Part shown: positions 54,519-61,444 of the stretch, piece by piece
Layout of the letters: each line of letters opens with the position of its first letter
Position numbering within the stretch: position 1 is the first letter of the stretch
NCBI RefSeq assembly: GCF_003013815.1
Contig: NZ_PRLH01000094.1
Location: 1-61,444 of the forward strand
From: Cyanothece sp. BG0011
Lineage (GTDB): Bacteria; Cyanobacteriota; Cyanobacteriia; Cyanobacteriales; Microcystaceae
Reading direction: 5' to 3'
Length of the DNA: 61,444 nt
The notes under the pieces: model-generated
Told to the model about the DNA's origin: nothing
The model's database searches: none
The model's input: the letters and a program-made list of their open reading frames with translations, nothing else
Position numbers and translations under genes: made by a program

Positions 54519-55095
54519 GTGTAATTAACTTTAAACGAGCCAATTTTGCTCCGATAGAGGCTTGTTGTCCAGTGGGTTTATTTTGACCTAACCAGTCCTC
54601 ATCATCGATCCAACCAAAGCGAATTTTCCATAATTGACGACTTAAATCTTCTTCTTTTGGTAACTTATAATTAATCACTAAATAATAACCTGTTCTATAT
54701 TTTGTGCGATCGCTTGAACGATGTCCTGTACTTCTGTTGCCATACAATCCATTTTTACTAGAAGATGTTTTAATCTCGAATGAATAGCGATCATTATTAA
54801 TACAAATAATGTCCTTTTCTTGCTTTGCTTTACCACCCCTCCATTCTGAATAAGTATTAGTTAAAATAACAGCAATTAACTTTTCTAAAATCATTCCTGT
54901 TGCTTGAGCAGGTAAAAAAATATCTTGACCAATTTTTAATTGAGAATTACCGAAACTAGAAGAAAAAAGCTCTTCCCATGCAGATTCTACTAAATTAATT
55001 AAATCATCTTTTGAAAGCGGAAATTTATCAACCAGTTGCTGAGTAATATGTAACCATTCTTTCTCTGGACGGTCTGAGTACGGAGATGTTAACAT
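54505..55095 (-). CDS. ScaI-like type II restriction endonuclease
   Basis: A 196-aa protein. A PD-(D/E)xK nuclease core is visible: Asp95 in EKDIICI and Glu107-x-Lys109 in SFEIKTSS. Segments such as SPYSDRPEKEWL, GNRSTGHR, GYYLVINYK and RFGWIDDEDWLGQ...TGQQAS resemble what I recall of the ScaI endonuclease family; if so the target could be AGTACT. The start ATG overlaps the stop of the restored controller gene as TAATG, a sign of translational coupling. The frame is intact. Confidence 0.75.
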   Translation of the reverse strand: MLTSPYSDRPEKEWLHITQQLVDKFPLSKDDLINLVESAWEELFSSSFGNSQLKIGQDIFLPAQATGMILEKLIAVILTNTYSEWRGGKAKQEKDIICINNDRYSFEIKTSSSKNGLYGNRSTGHRSSDRTKYRTGYYLVINYKLPKEEDLSRQLWKIRFGWIDDEDWLGQNKPTGQQASIGAKLARLKLITLKSY

Positions 55096-55314
55096 TACTC
55101 TACGTCTTTTAATAAGGTACTAGCCAAAACACCAAGAGCGCGAGAAATAGCTAGAATATTATCTAAAACTTACATTCCGTTCACCCCGTTCTACTGCACC
55201 CACATAAGTCCGATGTAAACCAGCTTTTTCTGCGAGTTGTTCTTGTGAAAGTCCTAGAGATGTCCGAAGTTGTTTAATATTATTCCCCAATTGTTTACGC
55301 GGTTGATTGTTCAT
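55095..55314 (-). pseudogene. Restriction controller (C) protein gene with one-base frameshift
   Basis: From ATG 55314 the frame gives NIKQLRTSLGLSQEQLAEKAGLHRTYVGAVERGERNVS, a typical C-protein helix-turn-helix. It then stops prematurely because of a run of four A on the plus strand (55165-55168). Removing one base restores LDNILAISRALGVLASTLLKD and a stop at 55097-55095 that overlaps the endonuclease ATG. The full protein would be 72 aa. C proteins time endonuclease expression after entry into a new host. It may be a real mutation or a sequencing error. Confidence 0.8.
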
Positions 55315-55352
55315 ATAAAAAACAAAACATGACTCATGAACCAAAATCTACA

Positions 55353-55363
55353 GACGATAAGTA
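55353..55363 (-). promoter_or_regulatory. Candidate C-box upstream of the controller gene
   Basis: Read on the minus strand, TACTTATCGTC lies 39 nt before the controller start codon. It matches the C-box GACTTATAGTC at 9 of 11 positions and is followed by TGTA and a weaker second half. This is where C proteins normally bind. Confidence 0.35.
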
Positions 55364-55448
55364 GCATTAATTATGATCCAAACTACTCAAGTATAAATTG
55401 AAAAATCATAATTGCTGATCACTGATCACTGATAACTGTTGATTAACT

Positions 55449-58400
55449 TTACCATAATGGCGGTTTATCCGAAGAAGATTCAGATTGTAATTGAGGGAGT
55501 TTTTGAGTATTCTTATCGGTATTTTGAGAATTTTTCGGACTAGGAGAAACTTTCGGTTTATTGTTTGCTTGTTGACGATTTTTAAGTTGTTGAATATTAG
55601 CCGTAATATTTTCAATTGTTTGATCAATCTTTAATAATTGCTCATTAATTTGTACTTGTAACCTTCTATCTCCATTCGTATTAATCGCTTTGAGCCTATT
55701 TTTTATAGTATTCCACTGACCTTGAGCAAGATTATAAGCTTGAATGGTTTTAGCTGATTCCGTTTGAATCATGGCTTCTTTAATCAGGTTATTAATATCA
55801 TTAAACTGTTGTTCTTTGCTCACTTTCTGATTAATCTGTTCAATTTTATTATTAATAGTATTAATGGTTTTTTCTGTTGATTCTTTTTCTGTTTGTACTT
55901 GAGGGGCAAAGAACTTCTCTGAAGAAATTTGCTCCAATTGTTGTTTAACCTGTTGCCATTGTTGTTTTGCCTCTTGATAATCTTCGAGGGTATTAGCAGT
56001 TTGTAAAATTTGAGTAGCTTCTATGGCTAATTGAGAGGCTTCGGTTAATTGTTTTTTAGCTTTTTCTTCTTGGGATAAAATAACATCAATCTTATTTGAT
56101 TTTTCTTGAAAGCGGTTTAAGGTTTGTTGAGATTGAGGATAAATAGAGACATCTGTAGGTAAATTTTTTAATTGACCAATCGCAGTCACCAAGCGATCGC
56201 GGTAGTCTTTTAATTCTTCAAAGGTTTCTGCATTTTCTATCTTTAAGATAACCCCTTCGCCTTCTGTTAGAGCTTGAGTATAAAGCCCCTCAAACTCTCG
56301 ATCCCTTGCACAATTATCCAATAGTTTACAAATACCAGAAATATAAGGAGATTGTAAGGCAAGGCCAACCGATCCTAAAGTTAAAAAAGCAATGATAAAT
56401 CCTACAATAAGATAGCCTATTTTTAGACTAAAACGTTGCGGTGAATCGATCTGTTCTTTTACTGTCTGAGATGGTTTAAATGTTCCTGATAAATACTGTT
56501 TACAAATAAGAGCAACTTGTTTGTCTTGCTCTGTTTTAGGATGTCGTAAGCGAGGATGATCTTGTAATCTTTGAGCGCAAATATTTAACCAAGTTTGCCA
56601 AATTCCGCCAATTTCGATCTTAATTGTTCCATCTAAATAACCACTAATTAACTGTTGACCATCGGAACTAAATTCAACACAAGTCACTTCACTATTTTGA
56701 TAAGGTTGAGGATAACTTAAAGACTCCCCTTGAACCGTCCATAAACACAAATTACCATCCGTTCCACCACTGACCACCACTTTACCATTAGGACTAAAGG
56801 CAATTTTAGTAATAGAAGCATCATGATAGCCAATCATCGGCGGTTGAGCGATATTTGCCAAGTCCCAAAAACAGAGATTTCCCCCTTCATGGCCACTCAC
56901 TAAAATCTCATCCTGGGGACTAATAGCGAGATCAGTGATTTTCTCTGCATTACTCTTAGATATAACGGTTCCTACCCATTCTGTTTGCCCTTGCCATTGC
57001 CAAATTTGACCCTTAGCATCGCTGGCCACTACCTTTTGACCATCAGGGGTAAAAAGGACTGAGGTCACTTCATCTTCCATTTGTCCTTGGTGACATAACT
57101 TACCCTGAGAAGTCCATAGTTTTACCCTGCCATCCCGTCCCCCAGTGATAATATAATTTCCTTGGGGATGATACGCCAAACAAGTGACATCGCCGTCATG
57201 GGCTTTAATTAACTCAGTTAGAGGCTTTCCGTCAGCCGTCCACAGACGAATCGTTTCATCCCAACTACCAGTAACAAACCTGTCTCCTTGGGGACTATAA
57301 GCCATGCAAGTGACATCTCCATTATGGGCTTGAATGGGTTCACTAATGGGTTTTCCGTCTAAATTCCAGAAACGAATTGATCCATTACCCCAATTACTGA
57401 TTAACCGTTGACCATCAGGACTCATACCTACCGCCCAAACCGCACAATATTCGCTTTGAGTGGCTTTAAACAACCGTTGACCTTCAATATCCCAAAAACG
57501 AACCTCGTGGTCACTACTGCCACTAATTAGGGTTTTTCCGTCGGGGGTAAAAGCGATGTCTCGAATCGAACCTTGATGGCCCAGAAAAGGGTCATAAATC
57601 ATCTGTCCATAACGGTTATGAATACGAATGGTGCGATCGCTGCTACCACTGGCAATCATGTCACCATCAGGACTAATGGCCACACATAACACATAATCTT
57701 CGTGGCCTTCGATGGGGGGACAAATTTCTTTACCCTCTAAATTCCACAGACGAATCGTTTTATCCCAACTGCCACTAATAAAATAGTGACCATCGGCACT
57801 AAAGGCAACAGACTCGGTCCGTTGTTGATGGGTGGTAATGGGATCAATAATTTCTTTTCCTTCTAAATTCCACAGACGAATAGTTTTATCCCAACTACTA
57901 CTCACAATGGTTTGACCATCGGGACTAATAGCAATGCTGGTGATTTCTCCGTCATGGCCTTGAAAAGGCGGTTTTAGGAGTTCTCCTTGAAAATCCCACA
58001 GTTTTAAGGTGCGATCGCTGCTACCAGTGATAAAATAATCCCCTTGGGGACTACAAGTTAAGGCCGTTATTGCTGCCTCGTGGCCTTCGATGCGATTGGT
58101 AACCGGTTCTCCTTGGCGGTTCCAGATAATAAAGGTGCGATCGCTACTGCCACTGATTAAATACTGACTATCATGACTAAAGGCTAAGGCGGTGACTTTT
58201 TCTGCGTGGCCCGATAAAGGATCTCTCAATAATTGTCCTTGAGGGTTCCAGAGGCAAATGGTTCGATCCCAACTACCACTGGCAATCATACTCCCATCGG
58301 GACTCACCGCGACTGTAGACACTTTATCTTGATGACCAAAACAACAATTTTTTTCCCTGGCCCCTTGCATCGTTGTTCGCAAACTAGCTTGTACCGTGGG

Positions 58401-58592
58401 TAAAATGGTTTGGGGAAGTTTTTCGATGTTTTCTCCTATGGCTTCAATCCCTAGAAGTAAACTATCAAGGGGTCTTACTGGCAGAAGTTGGGGTGATCGC
58501 GTTGCTTTTTCCCTCAATATTGCTTTAATTAGGGCTTCATTTAACTGTTCAAGGTTTTGTTCTCGGGGTTTAACTTTAGAAGATTTCCACAT
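55449..58592 (-). CDS. WD40-repeat membrane protein with coiled-coil C-terminus
   Basis: A 1047-aa protein. After an 85-residue helical N-terminus come 14 WD40 repeats (about 85-650; typical unit GHxxxVTxxAxSPDGxxxxSGSxDxTIRLW), enough for two seven-bladed propellers. Then WLNICAQRL...HPKTEQDKQ, a membrane helix (about 724-746), and a 300-residue coiled-coil region ending in a Lys/Ser-rich tail. It lacks the NB-ARC/NACHT ATPase seen in many cyanobacterial WD40 proteins. Probably a scaffold for protein complexes at the membrane. The neighbour downstream in transcription is the restriction module; upstream are the protease-GUN4 and COP23 genes. Confidence 0.88.
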   Translation of the reverse strand: MWKSSKVKPREQNLEQLNEALIKAILREKATRSPQLLPVRPLDSLLLGIEAIGENIEKLPQTILPTVQASLRTTMQGAREKNCCFGHQDKVSTVAVSPDGSMIASGSWDRTICLWNPQGQLLRDPLSGHAEKVTALAFSHDSQYLISGSSDRTFIIWNRQGEPVTNRIEGHEAAITALTCSPQGDYFITGSSDRTLKLWDFQGELLKPPFQGHDGEITSIAISPDGQTIVSSSWDKTIRLWNLEGKEIIDPITTHQQRTESVAFSADGHYFISGSWDKTIRLWNLEGKEICPPIEGHEDYVLCVAISPDGDMIASGSSDRTIRIHNRYGQMIYDPFLGHQGSIRDIAFTPDGKTLISGSSDHEVRFWDIEGQRLFKATQSEYCAVWAVGMSPDGQRLISNWGNGSIRFWNLDGKPISEPIQAHNGDVTCMAYSPQGDRFVTGSWDETIRLWTADGKPLTELIKAHDGDVTCLAYHPQGNYIITGGRDGRVKLWTSQGKLCHQGQMEDEVTSVLFTPDGQKVVASDAKGQIWQWQGQTEWVGTVISKSNAEKITDLAISPQDEILVSGHEGGNLCFWDLANIAQPPMIGYHDASITKIAFSPNGKVVVSGGTDGNLCLWTVQGESLSYPQPYQNSEVTCVEFSSDGQQLISGYLDGTIKIEIGGIWQTWLNICAQRLQDHPRLRHPKTEQDKQVALICKQYLSGTFKPSQTVKEQIDSPQRFSLKIGYLIVGFIIAFLTLGSVGLALQSPYISGICKLLDNCARDREFEGLYTQALTEGEGVILKIENAETFEELKDYRDRLVTAIGQLKNLPTDVSIYPQSQQTLNRFQEKSNKIDVILSQEEKAKKQLTEASQLAIEATQILQTANTLEDYQEAKQQWQQVKQQLEQISSEKFFAPQVQTEKESTEKTINTINNKIEQINQKVSKEQQFNDINNLIKEAMIQTESAKTIQAYNLAQGQWNTIKNRLKAINTNGDRRLQVQINEQLLKIDQTIENITANIQQLKNRQQANNKPKVSPSPKNSQNTDKNTQKLPQLQSESSSDKPPLW

Positions 58593-58659
58593 AATGAATT
58601 TAGATAAAAATTTAAAATAAAGGTTTGATCAATATAATTTATCTTTCCTATTTCCTTCT

Positions 58660-59934
58660 TCACAATTGACATTCAGACAATCTTGGGGTTAAGTATGACA
58701 TTCGGCTGTAAACCACAGCAATATTTAAACCCCAACTCCAACGGGGTAAATGACCCGGAGGAGCATTAATAGAGAAATTAAGGTCATCATATAAATAATA
58801 ATCGGGGTCATTAGGATTGTCTTGTTTTGTCCATCCTACCTGTTGAGAAAATTGACGATAAGTATTGATATCAATGGCTTGAGAGGATGCTAAACTTTTA
58901 TAAATTTGTTGTTGCACACTTAAGCCAAATTTTCCTTGAGAATATTCTAACCAAAGGCGATCAATGGTTTGTAAGTCTTCACAGGCAATATCTTCTAATT
59001 CGGTACTGGTAATAAACCCAGAATTATCTTGATCTCCTGCTTTTGTCATCAGATCGTAGGTCATTTCGTCAGCCTGTTGCCATTTTTGCTGTTGTAACAG
59101 ATTTTTTAACCCTGTGTAATCAACCCCTGTGGTTTGGGAGATTAGGGTATGGGTAGGAGAATTTTGAGACGGTTGAACGGGATCAATAATAATGGTGGGG
59201 GGACTGGGGGGAGTTTGAGGGGGGCTAACTCTAGCCAAGAGATCAGGAGTGATGGCAATACCGAGATTAAACCCTGTTTTAACGTAAATGTTATCGTAGT
59301 CTGTGCTTTGGGTTTGGGTGGTATCGGCCCGTCCATGAATACCGACGACTTCCCCTTGTTCGTTAAAGACCGGGCCGCCACTCATGCCGGGTAGGGTATC
59401 ATTGGTGTAAACTAAGCCGTAACCATCTCTGAGATCCTCTGAAGCCCTAGCGGTGAGTTTTCCAGGAACAAAGGTATAAATTGAAGCATCAATGGCAGTG
59501 GTGGGTAAAGGAAATCCAGATACATAGACGGTGGTTCCTTCGATCAGTCGTTCCCCATTTCCTAACTTGGCGGTTTGATAAAGGCGATCGCTTTTAAATT
59601 CAAGAATAGCTAAATCCCTTCCTGAAATCATTTCTATCTTATTCGTATTAATTAAATGGCGTTTTTGGTCAGAGGTAACCACATAAGCTTCTTCTCCGGG
59701 GTAGATATTCCCTACCACATGGGCAGCGGTAAACACACGATAGGTGTTACCCGTTTTATCAATAATAACCCCAGTGCCATTACTGCCTGGTCCTTCGATT
59801 AAAATGGTGACATTTTTAGCCAACCGACTAATTTGTGTCGCTGATAAAGCCATAACATGAAAAGTGGGAACATTCAGCATCATCACTATTGTTCCCACCA
59901 TGGGCATTAAATATTGACAAAGATGGTTATTCAT
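58660..59934 (-). CDS. Exported trypsin-like serine protease fused to a GUN4 domain
   Basis: A 424-aa protein. An N-terminal hydrophobic segment (about 9-30) is a signal or anchor. The protease domain has His72 (FTAAHVVGN), Asp107 (GRDLAILEF) and Ser185 (LPGMSGGPVFN). After a Pro-rich linker (about 235-265) comes a GUN4-like domain (about 270-424): LEDIACEDLQTIDRLWLEYS, GKFGLSVQQQIYKSL and a final NFSINAPPGHLPRW. GUN4 proper binds protoporphyrins and stimulates Mg-chelatase; here it may sense a tetrapyrrole and regulate or target the protease. No cytoplasmic context for chelatase is evident, since export is likely. Confidence 0.88.
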   Translation of the reverse strand: MNNHLCQYLMPMVGTIVMMLNVPTFHVMALSATQISRLAKNVTILIEGPGSNGTGVIIDKTGNTYRVFTAAHVVGNIYPGEEAYVVTSDQKRHLINTNKIEMISGRDLAILEFKSDRLYQTAKLGNGERLIEGTTVYVSGFPLPTTAIDASIYTFVPGKLTARASEDLRDGYGLVYTNDTLPGMSGGPVFNEQGEVVGIHGRADTTQTQSTDYDNIYVKTGFNLGIAITPDLLARVSPPQTPPSPPTIIIDPVQPSQNSPTHTLISQTTGVDYTGLKNLLQQQKWQQADEMTYDLMTKAGDQDNSGFITSTELEDIACEDLQTIDRLWLEYSQGKFGLSVQQQIYKSLASSQAIDINTYRQFSQQVGWTKQDNPNDPDYYLYDDLNFSINAPPGHLPRWSWGLNIAVVYSRMSYLTPRLSECQL

Positions 59935-59983
59935 GGAGATGAAAATAAGCGATCGCTTTCTAGTTTATCCCTGAAAGAAAACC

Positions 59984-60505
59984 TTATTTGGTAGAATTTT
60001 GTTTAGCTTGACTCAGATAATCCTCAAAATTAATGTAAACTCGACCTGATGTTTCATTTAATGGGCCACTAGACCGAAAGCGGACGGCCATTAATTGTTT
60101 GAGGGTTTGAGTGGGATCACTCCCTGGTTTCAAGGTAAATAACAGCCCTTCACAACCGCCCCCTTGTTTCTGGGTAACACAAACCACAGGCATCCGGTTC
60201 ATGCGTCCGGTGGTTAAATATTTTAACTGTCCATTGTTATAAAAGTATTGAAAACGACCGGAAACTAACTGACAACGGGTATTAGCATCATAACCAGAGT
60301 CATTGAAATAGTCGGACTGCCAGACCAAAACCGGAACGCTTTCTTGATCGGGGGTTTTCGCTAAGGTAGTGGGAACCCCTTGCCAGCTTTGACAGAGAAA
60401 GTTAGTGCCAACATTTTTGGCCTGCATCGATGAGTTTACACCAAAACTACTCATCACCATTGTTGTCCCAACAGTTGCAACTGTTGCTAATACATTTAGT
60501 TTCAT
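59984..60505 (-). CDS. COP23-like exported protein
   Basis: A 173-aa protein with a signal peptide (residues 1-30). The mature part FLCQSWQGVPTTLAKTPDQESVPVLVWQSDYF, YNNGQLKYLTTGRMNRMPVVCVTQ and CEGLLFTLKPGSDPTQTLKQL matches the COP23 domain, named after a circadian-oscillating membrane protein of a unicellular cyanobacterium. Four Cys could form two disulfides. It is 49 bp upstream of the protease-GUN4 gene on the same strand, so they may be an operon. Confidence 0.8.
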   Translation of the reverse strand: MKLNVLATVATVGTTMVMSSFGVNSSMQAKNVGTNFLCQSWQGVPTTLAKTPDQESVPVLVWQSDYFNDSGYDANTRCQLVSGRFQYFYNNGQLKYLTTGRMNRMPVVCVTQKQGGGCEGLLFTLKPGSDPTQTLKQLMAVRFRSSGPLNETSGRVYINFEDYLSQAKQNSTK

Positions 60506-60699
60506 AGTTTACTCTTTTTGTCAATCACAATTAATTCTTTATAATATAACTAATCATTAAATTTCTAACGGGTCACTGGCCACTGATAACAACAGTCCCC
60601 CTACCCCCCATTTCCCTAACTTTCAAAGTTCGCTACCATAACAGAGCATGGACAATCAACATTGCAACCCCAGATTATTACAGGAGTTTGAAACCATTA

Positions 60700-61444
60700 A
60701 TGTCCACTCTGAAGCTAGATAAGCGTGACTGTCTCCAGTCTCTTCATTTTCCCCCGTTACCTTTATCCCGTCCCCTACTGATGATTGGTCATGGAACCAG
60801 AGATAAGGACGGAAAACAAACTTTTCTTGACTTTGTAGCTGCTTATCAAGCATTAGATACGTCTCGCCCGGTTATTCCTTGTTTTTTAGAACTGACAGAA
60901 CCCTACATCTCCGAAGGGGTAGATTATTGCGTGTCTCAAGGTTACACTGATATCTCTGCCTTACCTATCCTTTTATTTGCTGCCCGTCATAATAAGTTTG
61001 ACGTTACTAATGAACTCGATCGCACTCGACAACGTTACCCTGAGTTAAACTTTCATTATGGCCGCCATTTCGGGATTACTCCTAACCTGTTAAAATTGTG
61101 GCAAGAACGGCTAGAGGCTTTAGATCGCCCCGAAGCTAACCCTAAGCAAATTAAACGGTCTGAGACGGTTTTATTGTTCGTTGGAAGGGGTTCTAGTGAT
61201 CCCGATGCCAATGGAGATGTGTGCAAGTTCGCGAGAATGGTATGGGAAGGTAGCGGTTATCAAACCGTAGAAACCTGTTTTATCGGTATTACCCATCCCC
61301 GTCTTGAAGAAGGGTTTCGACGTGCCAGCTTTTATCAACCTAAGCGTATTATTGTTTTACCCTATTTTCTGTTTACTGGGGCGTTGGTTAAAAAGATTTT
61401 TCGCATCACAGAAGAACAAAAAGCGGTTTATCCTCACATCGACA
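60700..61444 (+). CDS. Sirohydrochlorin chelatase CbiX/SirB type, partial at right edge
   Basis: Open from ATG 60700 (AGGAG about 15 nt upstream; TTG 60688 is an alternative) past the window end, at least 248 codons. [18 protein letters not shown] carries the metal-binding His, and [15 protein letters not shown] the second His, the CbiX signature. A second half begins around [19 protein letters not shown] with G-R-G in place of the His motif. It inserts Co or Fe into sirohydrochlorin for cobalamin or siroheme. The CobA-HemD fusion in this window supplies its precursor. Confidence 0.85.
   Translation, partial: MSTLKLDKRDCLQSLHFPPLPLSRPLLMIGHGTRDKDGKQTFLDFVAAYQALDTSRPVIPCFLELTEPYISEGVDYCVSQGYTDISALPILLFAARHNKFDVTNELDRTRQRYPELNFHYGRHFGITPNLLKLWQERLEALDRPEANPKQIKRSETVLLFVGRGSSDPDANGDVCKFARMVWEGSGYQTVETCFIGITHPRLEEGFRRASFYQPKRIIVLPYFLFTGALVKKIFRITEEQKAVYPHID

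Noticed and set aside
55485-58592. DNA-level repeats in the WD40 gene as a mobile or tandem repeat array
   Set aside because: They follow from repeated WD40 protein units and show coding-type divergence.
60656-60853. Minus-strand 65-aa frame
   Set aside because: It lies opposite the start of the CbiX-type gene, whose motifs are clear on the plus strand.

Overview
The window looks like a chromosomal piece of a unicellular cyanobacterium. It is A+T-rich, has many copies of the palindrome GCGATCGC (HIP1-like), and carries pcyA, psbZ, petG, Ycf66, a GUN4 domain, a COP23-like protein and a homologue of the Synechocystis slr0144-slr0151 gene group. The mix (COP23, alternative terminal oxidase, several IS elements) fits the Cyanothece/Crocosphaera group. 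That genus-level guess is inference.

Layout. 1-6.5 kb is accessory DNA: small genes of unknown function, an XRE-type regulator with a double palindromic operator, a possibly DNA-binding 340-aa protein, four perfect copies of a 12-mer, and a frameshifted IS110-family transposase preceded by a strongly foldable stretch that could be its bridge RNA. 6.6-17.7 kb is core: Ycf66 (apparently shortened by an in-frame stop), tatA, pcyA, a fibrillin-type protein, a GluR0-type ligand-gated channel, a Rieske protein, psbZ-ribH, a phosphoribosyltransferase, an InrS-type nickel repressor, a stand-alone uroporphyrinogen-III synthase, a small heat-shock protein and a type II NADH dehydrogenase. A perfect four-tract G6 repeat lies between the last two. 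17.8-22 kb is an alternative respiratory terminal oxidase cluster (two DUF2231 proteins, subunits II, I and III). Subunit I is broken by an internal deletion. 22-23.6 kb is an IS607-derived element with intact tnpB but only the first codons of tnpA. petG and guaA follow. At 25.9-28.0 kb an IS630 element sits exactly inside the RxxxxH motif of a HEPN-type protein; removing the element and one TA restores a 360-aa frame.

28-42.9 kb is housekeeping: prmA, serA, ilvC, accB, efp, a methyltransferase, a duplicated-domain lipoprotein, mtnA, a CobA-HemD fusion, a Ser/Thr kinase, queD and DUF1622. 43.0-47.7 kb is an eight-gene operon matching the photosystem II assembly (PAP) operon of Synechocystis: two V4R proteins, two phycobilisome-fold-like proteins, two different [2Fe-2S] ferredoxins, a protein with a thrice-repeated short motif, and a TPR protein. 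tRNA-Asp, ssb, mreBCD and typA follow.

53.6-55.4 kb is a type II restriction-modification module: a beta-class methyltransferase convergent with a ScaI-like endonuclease, whose upstream controller gene is frameshifted by one base. 55.4-60.5 kb holds a 14-repeat WD40 membrane protein, a serine protease fused to a GUN4 domain, and a COP23-like exported protein. The window ends inside a CbiX/SirB-type chelatase.

Several genes are broken by small lesions: the IS110 transposase, ycf66 (possibly), ctaD, tnpA, the HEPN gene, the IS630 transposase and the controller gene. This points to active IS turnover and ongoing decay, unless some single-base lesions are sequencing errors.
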